A stretch of DNA of 21,159 bases, taken from positions 1-21,159 of the forward strand of contig JAYMTF010001819.1 of the NCBI GenBank assembly GCA_036897485.1, read 5' to 3'. The notes beneath the pieces were generated by a model. That model did not search any database. It had not been told where the DNA came from and was given only the letters and a program-made list of their open reading frames with translations. Below are positions 1-9,710 of the stretch, piece by piece. A program made the position numbers and the translations under genes. The stretch comes from Pelargonium nanum (taxonomy: Eukaryota; Streptophyta; Magnoliopsida; Geraniales; Geraniaceae). How positions within the stretch are numbered: the first letter of the stretch is position 1; every line of letters starts with the position of its first letter.

Positions 1-630
1 TTTATTTTTATATAACACAAAGAATTTAATTTAGATAAATTAACTTCAATGAAAATTTTAGGTTTAAGGAAGTAAAAATTGACCTTATCTTAAATTTAGT
101 TCTAAATTATAATTTAATAAAAGTTTGTGCTCAAATAATAATTAAACAAAAACTTTGTGCCAAAACTAAAAATATGATGATGTGACGCTATAATACGCAT
201 TATAAACTTGTTTTTTGGTTCAACTTTTATAGTATGTATAGATGTATAGATGTATAGATGGTATTATAAAAAAATTATGCATTACTGACTTGTTAAAAAT
301 GACATCAACAAAGAACCATCATTTTGAAACAAACAGAGTGTAACATTAAATTGTCTTACATCATAAAAATGCTTTCATTCTTTTTTATCACATGCAACAT
401 GGGGTAGCTCTCCAATTTTAACCTAAACCTCACCTCATATCGTCGGAAAAGAGGCTTGAAATCGGAACTTTAATCAAATCGTTTGCCCCGACAATATGCC
501 TTGGTAAATAAATGTATATTTTATTTGCATTGAAAACTCTTTTTTATTGACAAAAAAGGAGTAAGTAGTTTAACTATATTACAAACTATAGGTCAATGCA
601 TAAAACAAAAAAAATTATAAAAAAAAAAAA
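1..630. other. AT-rich spacer upstream of PME gene 1
   Basis: No gene is visible. The stretch is AT-rich, with a short tandem repeat of an 8-base unit (gatgtata, about three copies) near 234-261 and a SINE-like relic at about 380-490, listed separately. The motifs 'aaaagtttgtgct' (about 118) and 'aaaactttgtgcc' (about 149), followed by 'gatgatgtgacgc', loosely recall the terminal repeat of the Mutator-like element at 19842. That resemblance is weak and is inference only. Confidence 0.5.
380..490 (-). repeat. Degenerate SINE relic (3' body only)
   Basis: The stretch 394-440 (caacatggggtagctctcca...) aligns by eye with 13633-13680 of the complete SINE at 13607-13755 (caacagggggtagctctccc...), in the same orientation. 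A T-rich run at 381-387 sits where the SINE tail would be. The tRNA-derived head is not recognisable: only a poor B-box-like stretch is left around 458-470. No target-site duplication was found. A related but older or different-headed SINE copy is the simplest reading. Confidence 0.45.
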
Positions 631-632
631 AA

Positions 633-655
633 CCAATCCTACTCTATATATAACA
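633..655 (+). promoter_or_regulatory. Core promoter of PME gene 1 (CCAAT + TATA)
   Basis: A CCAAT motif (633-637) lies just before a strong TATA box (ctatatataac, about 644-654), about 100 bases before the ATG at 754. Transcription would be expected to begin roughly 30 bases after the TATA box, near 680, giving a CA-rich, G-poor leader of about 75 bases, typical of plant 5' UTRs. Confidence 0.6.
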
Positions 656-753
656 CACAAAGCCAAACCCACAAACACAAAAAAATCACGCAAACCCTCC
701 CTCCAAATCCCACATTTTCCCAAGAAACAAACAAAAACCAAGAAAACAAAAAC

Positions 754-3700
754 ATGTATCCTTCACCAAAACCCAAACCCATTTCCATTTCCATCACCAT
801 TTTTCTCATCCTCCTCCCATTTTCCATTAATGCCTCTCCAAGCTCTCCTCTCTCACAACCTTCTCTATGCAACACCACACCACACCCCAACTTCTGCATG
901 ACCATCCTCCCCAACCAAACCTCCAATATTTACGACTTTGCCCTTCTCGCCGTGGCCAAATCTTTATCCGAGTCACGCAAATTCGTTGACACGATCGACA
1001 ACTACCTCTCGATAACAACCGCCGGCGATGGGCCTGTCATGGCGGCGCGTGCACTGCACGACTGCCAGCTCTTGACCGGACTCAACATTGACTTGTTGAA
1101 CAAGTCATTGGCAACGGTCAAAAAAATGAACCAAACCCTATCGAGCCAAGAAGCCGAGGACGTGCACACTTTTCTCAGCGCCGTTTTGACCAACCAGGAG
1201 AGCTGTTTGGATAGCTTGCGACAAGCTTCGGCTTTGACTAACGACCTGTCGGTTTCGCTCTCCAATGGCTCTATGCTCTATAGCGTCTCCCTTGCTCTCT
1301 TTGTACAAGGTGGTATAAACTATAAAAGGACTAGCTAGAATCTTAAAATTTTAGTTGATAAATCACTCACAGTTTTATATTCTAACACGATCGTCCACAT
1401 GCACATGCAAGTTCAGAGGTGATGATTCAAATTTCGAGCTAAAATTTTTTTGTTCCGGTTAAAAATGTCTAATCCGGACCCAATTACTAAAATTTAAGAG
1501 GTTCGAATTGTAGGTTGTGAGCCATATGTGGGATCGGATTTAGGGTTTTTTGACCCAAAAATTAATATAAGCGGGGTTCGACCCACTGGTGCTTGTTGGT
1601 TCAGTCTAAGTTACTAACGCTATGCACGCCCACTAGAGTTCGTCATAAGACTAAGTCGATTAGAATTCTAAAATTGTATTTAATAGATTGGTCATAGTTT
1701 TATAATCTAACATGTTCGCTCACGTGCACATTGTCATAGTTTCCGCGCGAAAGGTTGTACTAAGCAGCTTAGATGTCTAAGTCAATTAGAAGTTTAGAAT
1801 GATATCTGATAAACAGATCATGATTTTTTATTTGATAATTGATTGAAAATATGTATAGTTGCAAATTTCAAATCGAGTTTCATGTCTGGTATGATCAATA
1901 AAATTCAAATTGTATTAGGAAAAATACATACTAAATCTAAAGTTGATATAACTCAATACTTTTTAAAGTCAAGCTTTCATTGACCAATTATATTTTTATA
2001 TTCTTTCAGGTTGGGTCCCACAAAAGCAAAAAGATGCCACGTGGCAGCCCACAAACAAGCATCTACCGTTCCGTAACGGCCGCTTAACATCCAAAATATC
2101 AGCGAAAAGACCAACAGTTAACGATTCCGTTAACGGCAGAAAGCTGCTTCGGACCGGCAGTGACGGCGGCGAGTACGAGGTTTTGGTTAGCGGCAAGGTT
2201 GTCGTGAGCAAAGACGGCTCCGGAAACTTCAAGACAATAAACGACGCCGTTCAAGCGGCTCCCGACAACAGTGACGGCGCGAACGGTTACTTCGTGATCC
2301 ACGTCACTGCCGGCGTTTACGAAGAGTACGTGTCCATTCCGAGCAGCAAGAGCTACTTGATGATGGTCGGCGACGGCATCAACAAGACCATCGTCACCGG
2401 AAGTCGCAGCGCCGGCGACGGCTGGACCATCATAAGTTCTGCAACATTTGGTAATTTACGAGTTTATATTATTAATATTTTAGAAATTAAAGGCAACTTG
2501 CTAGTTTTTATAGGAATAGATGATACATCTCGTGTTTGCGACGTCGTGTTTATGTCGTGTCAACATTTATAGTATTTTGTTAATGTGATATCTCGAGCAC
2601 GATCAAATGTTTGAAGTGTTTTGAGATTCACGACATGAAATCGTCTTTTTTAAGTAGCTCATGCACATGCACATGAAGGTTCGTTACAACGAGCTTGCTC
2701 ATATGTACACTTATTTGTCCATCGAGGTGGTATATGTATAAATATGGGTGTTCGCACACGTGTGTTTGCTCAAAATATGATAATTTATATCATGACCCAT
2801 GACACTTATTTGTTCATCGTGTAATTTTGAACTCAATTTTTTAAACGTGTCAGTCGTCTCATGTCGTGTCAACCTACTCATAAACAAGTTACGTTGGATT
2901 CAAATTGACTCATACAAGTGCATTGCAGCTGTGGTGTCATCAAACTTTGTGGGCATGGACTTGACCATTCGCAACACCGCCGGAGCAACCAAGGAACAGG
3001 CGGTAGCGCTCATGAACAGCGGCGATCTCTCCGCCTTTTACCGCTGCAGCTTCGAGGGATATCAGGACACACTCTTCACAAACTCTGTACGCCAATTCTA
3101 CACCAATTGCAACATTTACGGAACCATTGACTTCATATTCGGAAACGGCGCCGTTGTGCTCCAAAATTGCAACATCTACGCTCGCCGACCCTTGGCCGGA
3201 CAATTCAATGCCATAACAGCACAAGGTACTTGTTATAGGTAGCATTTACCCGAATTGAGTGCACGGTGTGGGTTTCGTGTCGAATTTTAGGTTTTGGTGT
3301 GAAATGTGCGAGTTTGTGCATTTGTCCGATCCAACAAGAAAATTAATTGGATTCTTTTTATATGGACTAGAATCCGTAAAAAACGTGGATTGAATTTCGG
3401 CTGTACACGAGTTCAAATCCAAATACAAACAATCCTTTACTATTCACTAATTCTTTACTATTTCACTGATCATGTGTGATTTTTTATTCGATGCTAGGCC
3501 GAATGGACATGAACCAAAATACGGGCACGTCCATCCAAAATTGCGTCGTCAAAGCCGCGGACGACTTGGCCGCGGCTCCCGCAACGGTGCAAACATATTT
3601 GGGAAGGCCGTGGAAGGAATATTCAAGAACTGTTTTCATGCAATCTTTTCTCGACACTTTGATTGATCCAGCCGGATGGCATGAATGGGACGGCAATTTT

Positions 3701-3889
3701 GCGTTGAGTACGCTCTATTATGCGGAGTATGACAACTCTGGCCCGGGATCGAACACAGAGGGGAGGGTGAAATGGCCTACCTATCATGTAATTGATGCTG
3801 CGGAAGCGACCGATTTCACAGTGGGAAATTTCTTGACCGGGGATCGGTGGTTGCCGGCTACCGGAGTGCCGTACAAGACCGGTTTGTGA
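754..3889 (+). CDS. Pectin methylesterase with PMEI-like pro-region (PME gene 1)
   Basis: Predicted exons are 754-1309, 2010-2450, 2929-3225 and 3498-3889, giving 561 aa; all introns are GT-AG and phase 1. Residues 8-27 are a hydrophobic secretory signal. Residues about 35-185 are the PMEI-like pro-domain with all four cysteines (C39, C48, C104, C151). RKLL at 229-232 is the expected subtilase processing site. The esterase domain runs from about 241 to the end. Its five active-site positions are visible: Q356 (KEQAVAL), Q378 and D379 (GYQDTL), D400 (GTIDFIFG), R468 and W470 (LGRPW). The D379-D400 spacing of 21 and D400-R468 spacing of 68 match the family. The enzyme removes methyl esters from wall homogalacturonan; the pro-domain is thought to hold it inactive until cleavage in the Golgi. 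An alternative first donor at 1313 would add one glycine. AATAAA lies at 3957. The family is certain; the individual orthologue is not assigned. Confidence 0.93.
1338..1850. repeat. Internal direct repeats in intron 1 of PME gene 1
   Basis: Two stretches, about 1338-1410 and 1664-1735, align by eye over about 70 bases: both start tagaat...taaaatt and share cagttttata/catagttttata, then a 'ctaaca' block and a 'gcacat' block. A weaker third start, tagaagtttagaatga, lies at about 1788. They are probably remnants of a mobile or tandem repeat inserted in the 700 bp intron (1310-2009). No terminal inverted repeats or target duplications were identified. Confidence 0.4.
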
Positions 3890-3956
3890 TAATATTGATT
3901 CGTTGATAGCTTAAATTTAAAATATGTATTAATGAGCGCACAAATATAATTGTACA

Positions 3957-3962
3957 AATAAA
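3957..3962 (+). terminator. Likely polyadenylation signal of PME gene 1
   Basis: A canonical AATAAA hexamer lies 68 bases after the stop codon of PME gene 1, in an AT-rich context. Plant poly(A) signals are loose, so this is a plausible rather than proven site. Confidence 0.4.
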
Positions 3963-4264
3963 TACACAAAAAGGCTCGAGAGAAAATGTTACACAAAATT
4001 ATCAATGAGAATATATGAATTATAATCGAAATAGGCTTCTAATTTTTACATACACATATAATACTGAAGAAATAAAATCACTTTATATTTATTTGAACGA
4101 CCAATCTGATATGATACGACATCGTACCTCACGTCAATTTAATTTAACAATGCAATTATGAATTAAATCAAATTAAAACAAATTTGCATATTAAGACCTT
4201 GAGGGACCAATTTGAATGGATATTAATAGTTTCATCGTATTCAGTCGGAATCTGTTTACTATGT

Positions 4265-4785
4265 GTGTTTGTTATGGAAATCGCAGACTCACTGCCGTGT
4301 CTTCTGTGTTGTAGTGTTATGGAACTGATGATTTGTATCATTTTCCAGTGTAATGTGTTTTTGTGTGATGAAATTATTTGAAAATCACAGTCACTTCTAT
4401 GTCTTCTGAGCTGTAATGGTAGTGTAATGTGTTTTGCAAGATATAATTATTCGGCAATTTGGTTTAATTTCTGCTTGAAAATCAGACTCTCCGCCGTGTC
4501 TTCTGCGTTGTAATGTTATGGAACCGACGAGATTCATTGCCATGTCTTTTGAGTTGTAATGTTATGGAAAAGATGATTGTTCATTTTCCAGTGTAATGTG
4601 TTTTTGCGAGCAAGAATTATTTGGAAATTTGATTTAATTTCTGCTTGAAAATCCCAGACTAGCAGCCATGTCTTCTGAGTTGTGATGTTATGGAACCGAT
4701 GATTGTCCATTTTCCACTATAATGCATTTTTGTGTACTGAAATTACAGGCAATTTGGTTTGATTTGTGTGGTTTGATGTCTTCTG
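4265..4785. repeat. Degenerate tandem repeat, about four or five partial units
   Basis: The blocks 'ccgtgtcttctg', 'gttgtaatgttatggaac', 'gatgattgt', 'cattttccagtgtaatgtg', 'tttttgtg' and 'atttggtttaatttctgcttgaaaatc' recur in the same order from about 4287, 4391, 4494, 4539 and 4664. Unit length varies from about 50 to 130 bases through internal deletions. The array begins about 300 bases after the poly(A) signal of PME gene 1. No coding potential is evident in it. Confidence 0.65.
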
Positions 4786-5560
4786 AATTCTTATTCTTTT
4801 ATAGGAGCGGCTAATCATGCTTATTATTTGTGGCGGTTTTGATAGGATTGATGAAAAATGCACATAAGTTTGAGAAAATGCCCTCAAGCACACGCTACCA
4901 GGCTCTTTCAATTTCGATTACCATGTCAAGGTTGGCTTATATTTTTGCCTTTTCCTCCCCAACTTGAGCCTTTGTTGCATTTAATATTAGTTTCAGATTG
5001 AGTTTCTCTTGCTGTTTAGACTTGCTCCCATTTTCATGGAGGCCTCCAAGTTTTGAATTGCCCTAAACTTGTTCCAGTATTTGGTTATCTATATGTGTAG
5101 TGCTCAGCATTTTTGTTGGATTATTAAAAATTTGATACCTGAAGGGGTTAAGCCATTAACTAGTAAATTAAAATTGTTTGAGCAACGCCTTGGCTCGATG
5201 AGTTGGTCAGGCACATGCAGTATATATGTGGACTCTAGCTCCAAACTTTCTGCTTGAAGCCAGATAACTTGTAAAGAGGAGGTAGTGATCTTTGTTTTTT
5301 TAGTAGTAGGAAAAATCTTGGTGCACATAGCTTCTGTGTTGGCATCTTAGTGAGGGTGGTTGGAAAGTATGATACCAATCAAGCCTCCCCCGCTAATACG
5401 TAGCATGTGTGCACTTAATGTGCACTAGTGTTGTGCGCCTAGGCCTTCTCTTTTAAGTACTGTCGATAGGTAGGAATAATAACAATTGCTTAATCCAGGC
5501 TGTTAGGATTATGGCCTTGTAGAAGATTTAATCAAAGATGAATGGTACAATATTGCATGT
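4786..5560. other. Spacer with a possible exon-like island
   Basis: No complete gene is visible. A stretch at about 4806-4926 is flanked by an acceptor-like 'ttttatag' and a donor-like 'caag|gttgg'. It contains a run that reads G-L-M-K-N-A-H-K-F-E-K-M-P-S-S, broken by stops and frame changes on its 5' side. It may be a relic exon or chance. The rest is AT-rich DNA in which I see nothing. Confidence 0.25.
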
Positions 5561-5565
5561 ACTGT

Positions 5566-5706
5566 TGTGCACATGTCAGCAAAAACTGAATTGAGCATGG
5601 ACTACTTGTCCTTCTGGAGTACCCCAGAGAAAATCATCATTCAGTTTTTGCTTTCTCATACTCCAGAAGGAGATGTAGGTATGTAGCCCATCCTGCTGAG
5701 TGCATA
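5566..5706 (+). other. Interleaved inverted repeats (possible structured or pri-miRNA-like RNA)
   Basis: Three complementary pairs lie within about 140 bases. Pair A is perfect over 13 bases (gcaaaaactgaat, 5579-5591, against 5639-5651). Pair B covers 20 bases with 18 complementary (ctacttgtccttctggagta, 5602-5621, against 5659-5678). Pair C is weaker (tgcac...tcagca near 5568-5581 against tgctgagtgca at 5694-5704). B and C can form one long hairpin; A crosses B, so A would be an alternative fold or a pseudoknot. I do not recognise a known plant microRNA in it. It could equally be decayed MITE sequence. Confidence 0.35.
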
Positions 5707-5806
5707 CCCCAATTACTTAAAAAAGTTAGGCGCCATAAAGTTAATATCAATGGAAATGTATGTACTGTGATAGTAACCAAGCGACAAATGGTTAAAATTT
5801 ATCAAT

Positions 5807-5807
<1 letters not shown>

Positions 5808-5838
<31 letters not shown>
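5808..5838 (+). repeat. (CT)n microsatellite
   Basis: An uninterrupted CT dinucleotide run of about 15 repeats lies about 570-600 bases before the chosen ATG of PME gene 2. CT runs are common in plant promoters and leaders, but nothing here ties it to that gene. Confidence 0.95.
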
Positions 5839-5841
<3 letters not shown>

Positions 5842-6357
5842 TTTTACTAATTAATGGGAAAAACTAATTTCATTCCATCTTTTCGAATTTTTATATCGGA
5901 TTATCAGCTGAAGTTTGAACCAGGATACAATGCGATCCAGACACTACAAACGCTGCTACTTAAAGCTGACTGGCTGATGGCCTCATATAGAGGTTCTTTT
6001 CTGAAAAAAAAATTCATTTCCTGTATTTATTCTGTTATTTTGCACAAACAGTCACTGTTTTATCTAGTTCAGGTGGTCTGCGAGTCATTTGCTTGAATAA
6101 GAGTTAGTATTTGAGATTTTGAGTCCTCCTAACTTTATTTTTCCTACTATGGATTGTTATTGTTTCTGGTTATTTTATATTTGTATTTCGAACTGTAACC
6201 TGCAATATAAAGATTTGATGAATATGGTATAGTGATTTTAAATTGTAATGCATTCTATGGTGTAATGAAACTCTACTTACATCATTTTGGCTCCAAATTG
6301 CATCCCACAAAACTCTCCATCCAGAAAAAGAAGCCGTGTATCTTTCGATTTCCCATC
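5839..6357. other. Spacer with a short coding-like island, upstream of PME gene 2
   Basis: Within this spacer, about 5908-5991 follows an acceptor-like 'ggattatcag' and reads without stops as L-K-F-E-P-G-Y-N-A-I-Q-T-L-Q-T-L-L and onward. Its base composition is more balanced than the surroundings. I do not recognise the protein family. It may be a gene relic. A TATA-like 'caatataaag' lies near 6202-6211. Nothing else is visible. Confidence 0.25.
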
Positions 6358-6406
6358 ATGTACTATGTATAAACCTGAAACCCACCAAACACAATCTTCA
6401 TCTACA
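6358..6406 (+). promoter_or_regulatory. TATA-like site and short upstream ORF before PME gene 2
   Basis: A TATA-like stretch (tatgtataaacc) lies at about 6363-6374, only about 40 bases before the chosen ATG at 6407; if used, the leader would be about 10 bases. If transcription starts further upstream (TATA-like at 6204), the leader would contain an out-of-frame ATG at 6358 opening a four-codon upstream ORF that ends at a taa (6370-6372), plus an in-frame ATG at 6365. Which promoter is real cannot be decided here. Confidence 0.3.
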
Positions 6407-8853
6407 ATGTCTAACTTTAAGATCTGTCTCTTGGTATTTCTCATTCATCTTCCTTCGTTGATCACCTCTGCAGGCGGTGGCTCTCCGGCAACCCACTACA
6501 AGTCTCTGATTTTGCTCCGGAAGTCGCTGTCTCGGTCTGGTAAATTCTTATCCCTACTTGACAACTTCATTGGAAGCCTCTCTCGTTCGGATCATATCAC
6601 CTTACATGCTCTCCAGGATTGCAGGGAGCTCGCTGAATCGAACATCGATTTCCTGCAGAGTTCTGTTGAAATTCTCAGCACTTACCAGCAAATAAATGAA
6701 AACATCCTCTCCCGCTCGCAGGCCGAAAAAGTGCATACCCTTCTCAGTGCCGTTTTAACTAACCAGCAAACTTGCCTTGATGGCCTCCAAGCTCCGGGTT
6801 TGAGTGAAGCTTGGAGGGGCAAGAACGGTACTCTCTTAGTCCAACTCTTCGATAACACCAAATTGTATAGTGCTGCTCTGTCATTTTTCGTGGAAAACAT
6901 AATTTCCAGGAGGAAGAATGTAGTAACTACCTGGCAGCCCCGGAAGAAGCTGATACTACCTGCCAGAATCCGAGCAATTTATGAGTCAAAGAGCAGCAAG
7001 AAACTCGAATACGATGGTGATGATGATGAAGAAATTGTGATAAATGACATGGTGACAGTGAACAAAGATGGAGATGGAGACTTCACTACCATCAATGAGG
7101 CCATTTCTATGGCACCAGATCACAAGAAGAGTAATAGCAGCAGAGGTTACTTCCTGATTTACATATCTCCTGGCGTGTATGAAGAGTACATAACCATAGG
7201 CAAGAAGAAGAAGAATCTGATGATGGTTGGATATGGCATCAACAGGACAGTGATCACAGGGAACCACAGCCATTGCCAGGGCTGGTCTACATTCAAATCC
7301 GCAACATTTGGTAAGTAACTAAATTCAATTTATGTAGTGTTTGAATTAGATTTTTGTTAAAGAATGGGAATCTAGAATCGGAATGGGAATGAGACTCTCA
7401 TTGGTCATGTTTTTTGATTATGGATTATGATTTTTGGTCATGAGAATGACTCTGGGATAGTCTCATTCTCATTCCAACTTTTGAAACTAGTTTTTTAGGG
7501 AACAAAAGTTTTAGTATGTGCAATTAGAGTGTCTTTCAAATCCATTAGGTTTGTTCATTAATTTTAGGTTACACGTGAAATGTATGTTGATGTGTTAAGT
7601 ATAACCAAGCGTTTAAGTTATATGAGATCCTCTTTACCAAAAAATCTAGTTACATGTGTCTTCAAACACTTGGTTATACTTCCCCCATTTGCATATGTTG
7701 AACACAAAAACAAAAACAAAAACTAACAAATCTACTTAATGGATTTGAATGGACTTAGTTACACAAATTATAATAGTTCACATCCATGTTTGTATACATT
7801 TGACCTAGAGCTTGCAATTCAAGTTTTGGGTCGAGGTTTTCGGGTTTGTGTTGAAAAGCCCCAACCCGAACTCGGTCTGGAAGAGGTGCGGGTCCGTGTC
7901 GGTTTCGAGTCGGAGTTGGGTTATTATACGGGTTTTACATAGAAAACTCACCCCGACCAGAAAACTAATCGGGTCTATTTTATGCAACCTGAACACACTA
8001 AAAATGTGAGTCGGGCTTCTTATGCCCACAACATTGGGTCCAAATTATCAGCTCTAGTTTGACCAAAGTTCGCATCTTAAAACACCATTTCTGTTCTTAC
8101 ATTTTCTAACACTCACATTGTTTGCATTTGTCAGCCGTCACAGCATCAAACTTCCTAGCAATGTACATAACCTTTCGCAACACCGCCGGAGCAGTAAACC
8201 GCCAGGCAGTGGCACTCCGCTCCGGGGCCGACATGTCAGCATTCTACAGCTGCAGCTTCGAAGCCTACCAAGACACCCTATACACACATTCCCACCGCCA
8301 GTTCTACACAGACTGCGACATCTACGGAACTGTGGACTTCATATTCGGAAATGCAGCTGTTGTCATCCAAAACTGTCGCATACACGCAAGACTTCCGCAC
8401 GGGCATGTCAACACCATCACAGCTCAAAACCGAGCAACCCCGGACCAAAACACGGGCATTTCGATCCAGAATTGCACTATCCAAGCAGCCCCGGACCTGG
8501 CATCGAGCAACAGAACCGTGTATACGTATCTCGGGAGGCCTTGGAAGGTGTATGCGAGGACGGTTTTTATGCAGAGTTTTATGGGAGAGTTGATAGATCC
8601 TGCAGGGTGGTTCAAGTGGAATGGGAACAATTCTGTGAGTGACTTGTTTTATGCAGAATATGGGAACTCAGGGCCTGGAGCTGATACTTCACAGAGAGTG
8701 GATTGGCTTGGTTACCACAAAATTAATGGCTCTGTTGCTGCTAATTTCACTGTTTGTGAGTTCATTGATGGTGATGATTGGTTGCCTCAGACTGGAGTGC
8801 CTTTTGTGGATGGGTTGTTGCCATCAAATTGCAGCTTCATTGATTGTGATTGA
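6407..8853 (+). CDS. Pectin methylesterase with shortened PMEI-like pro-region (PME gene 2)
   Basis: Predicted exons are 6407-7310 and 8135-8853, giving 540 aa. The single GT-AG intron is phase 1 after the SATF motif, the same site as intron 2 of PME gene 1. The ATG at 6407 is chosen because a signal peptide (residues 1-21) follows directly; an in-frame ATG at 6365 would add 14 residues, and the frame further upstream opens only with a TTG. The pro-region (about 30-164) keeps C72 and C123 but lacks the first helical hairpin and its cysteine pair. The linker (about 196-210) reads SSKKLE followed by an acidic run instead of RRLL/RKLL. The esterase domain (about 213-535) has all active-site positions: Q325, Q347 and D348 (AYQDTL), D369 (GTVDFIFG), R436 and W438 (LGRPW). 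The expected role is demethylation of wall pectin. Compared with gene 1 it lacks two introns. Its enzyme identity is secure; its processing is uncertain. Confidence 0.93.
7362..7485. repeat. Palindromic MITE-like element in the intron of PME gene 2
   Basis: The left arm cggaatgggaatgagactctc (about 7379-7399) is inverted-complementary, with a few mismatches, to gatagtctcattctcattcca (about 7456-7476), with an AT-rich centre. Palindromes of 'gggaatgag/ctcattccc' type are common in small plant DNA transposons. The ends and a target duplication could not be fixed. Confidence 0.5.
7597..7681. repeat. 18-base inverted repeat in the intron of PME gene 2
   Basis: The arms aagtataaccaagcgttt (7597-7614) and aaacacttggttatactt (7664-7681) are complementary at 17 of 18 positions, with about 49 bases between them. 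Weaker complementarity may continue outward. This could be a small foldback transposon remnant or an intronic hairpin. Confidence 0.6.
7806..8056. mobile_element. hAT-type MITE in the intron of PME gene 2
   Basis: The 251-base element begins TAGAGCTTGCAATT and ends in the inverted complement of TAGAGCTGATAATT, giving imperfect terminal inverted repeats of about 14 bases. The flanks are atttgacc (7798-7805) and gtttgacc (8057-8064), an 8-base target-site duplication with one mismatch, as expected for the hAT superfamily. It carries no coding capacity. Related sequence (for example 'cgggtctattttatgcaa') occurs inverted at 8953-9184. It ends about 80 bases before the 3' splice site. Confidence 0.8.
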
Positions 8854-8952
8854 TTGGGATTGTGCTATAGGGAAGTGATTAGAACTCAAATTATGGTATC
8901 GAATTGTTGTTCTTGATCAGCCCTAGGCGTTGTGTTCGAGTTTTAGAGAATG

Positions 8953-9184
8953 TAGTTGATAATTTGAACCCGAATTCGCGGGCATCTGAAATTGTACCCA
9001 CATTTTTGCGGTGTCTGATTGCATAAAATAGACCCGGTTAATTTTTAGATTGGGTTAGATTTGACCTTGAAACTTTGCGAATCGGGTTGGGAAATCCCGT
9101 ATCTTTTGCAGTTTTGGTTAGGCCTTTTCTCAAACCCAAAAAATACAATTAGAATACGACTCAAAACTTGATACGCCAGCCCTA
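8953..9184 (-). mobile_element. Second copy of the hAT-like MITE family, inverted
   Basis: The reverse complement carries the same core as the MITE at 7806: 'cgggtctattttatgcaa' followed by an 'aaaaatgtg' block, and an end reading 'gggttcaaattatcaacta' against 'gggtccaaattatcagctcta'. It lies about 100 bases after the stop codon of PME gene 2. No convincing 8-base target duplication remains, so the boundaries are approximate. Confidence 0.6.
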
Positions 9185-9710
9185 AGTTGCAATAAAACTC
9201 GGAAGGGGCAATTTTATTGTCCTTGTAGTTTTTCTGATTCGAATTTGAATAAGTTGGTACTAACCATTTCTATACTCAACATTGTTGTTATGAAACCTTA
9301 ATTTGTAGCTAATTTGTTGCCCATAAGATTAAACAAACATAAAATTAGTACGTGTCCAACACTAGTTGCTAATTAATTTTGGAGATTACAAAAATCTTTG
9401 GCAAGTTGCTAGAAGACATCCACAAGCTATTAGATGGGTTTGAAGAATTTTACTAAATTGAGTTTAGTAATGTAAAATTAATTTATGTAAATATCAAATG
9501 ACGAGCAAAAGTTTAATGAAATGTCAAAAACTCGAACTTTCATCTCTTTGATTTAGTCATTTTAGTTTTATGTAAATATATTATGTTTGATGTGCGCGAT
9601 AATTTTGAATATATTTCACTCAAAATACAAATCTCAAGAGCTCAAATCCACAGAAATTATACATTAAATTAGGAAAGAACATGAATAATATCAATCATAA
9701 GATATATTTA
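9185..9710. other. Spacer between convergent PME gene 2 and the inhibitor gene
   Basis: No gene is seen. The stretch is AT-rich and must hold the 3' UTR ends of both convergent genes. No clear canonical poly(A) signal was singled out. Confidence 0.5.

Noticed and set aside
596..926. Open frames on both strands over the leader and first codons of PME gene 1
   Set aside because: They overlap the promoter and exon 1 in other registers. They are low-complexity (Lys/Pro/Thr or Met/Glu/Gly-rich) translations of CA-rich sequence with no family features.
754..1338. PME gene 1 as a stand-alone PMEI gene ending at 1338
   Set aside because: The frame passes through a GT donor at 1310 into intron sequence. 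Joining to 2010 restores the G-WVP linker, RKLL site and esterase domain expected of a PME.
6287..6406. N-terminal extension of PME gene 2 starting at 6287
   Set aside because: The first codon is TTG, not ATG, and the extension would place the signal peptide about 40 residues inside the protein.
8118..8642. Long overlapping frames in exon 2 of PME gene 2
   Set aside because: They are out-of-register shadows of the conserved esterase exon, rich in Arg, His and Pro, with no recognisable domain.
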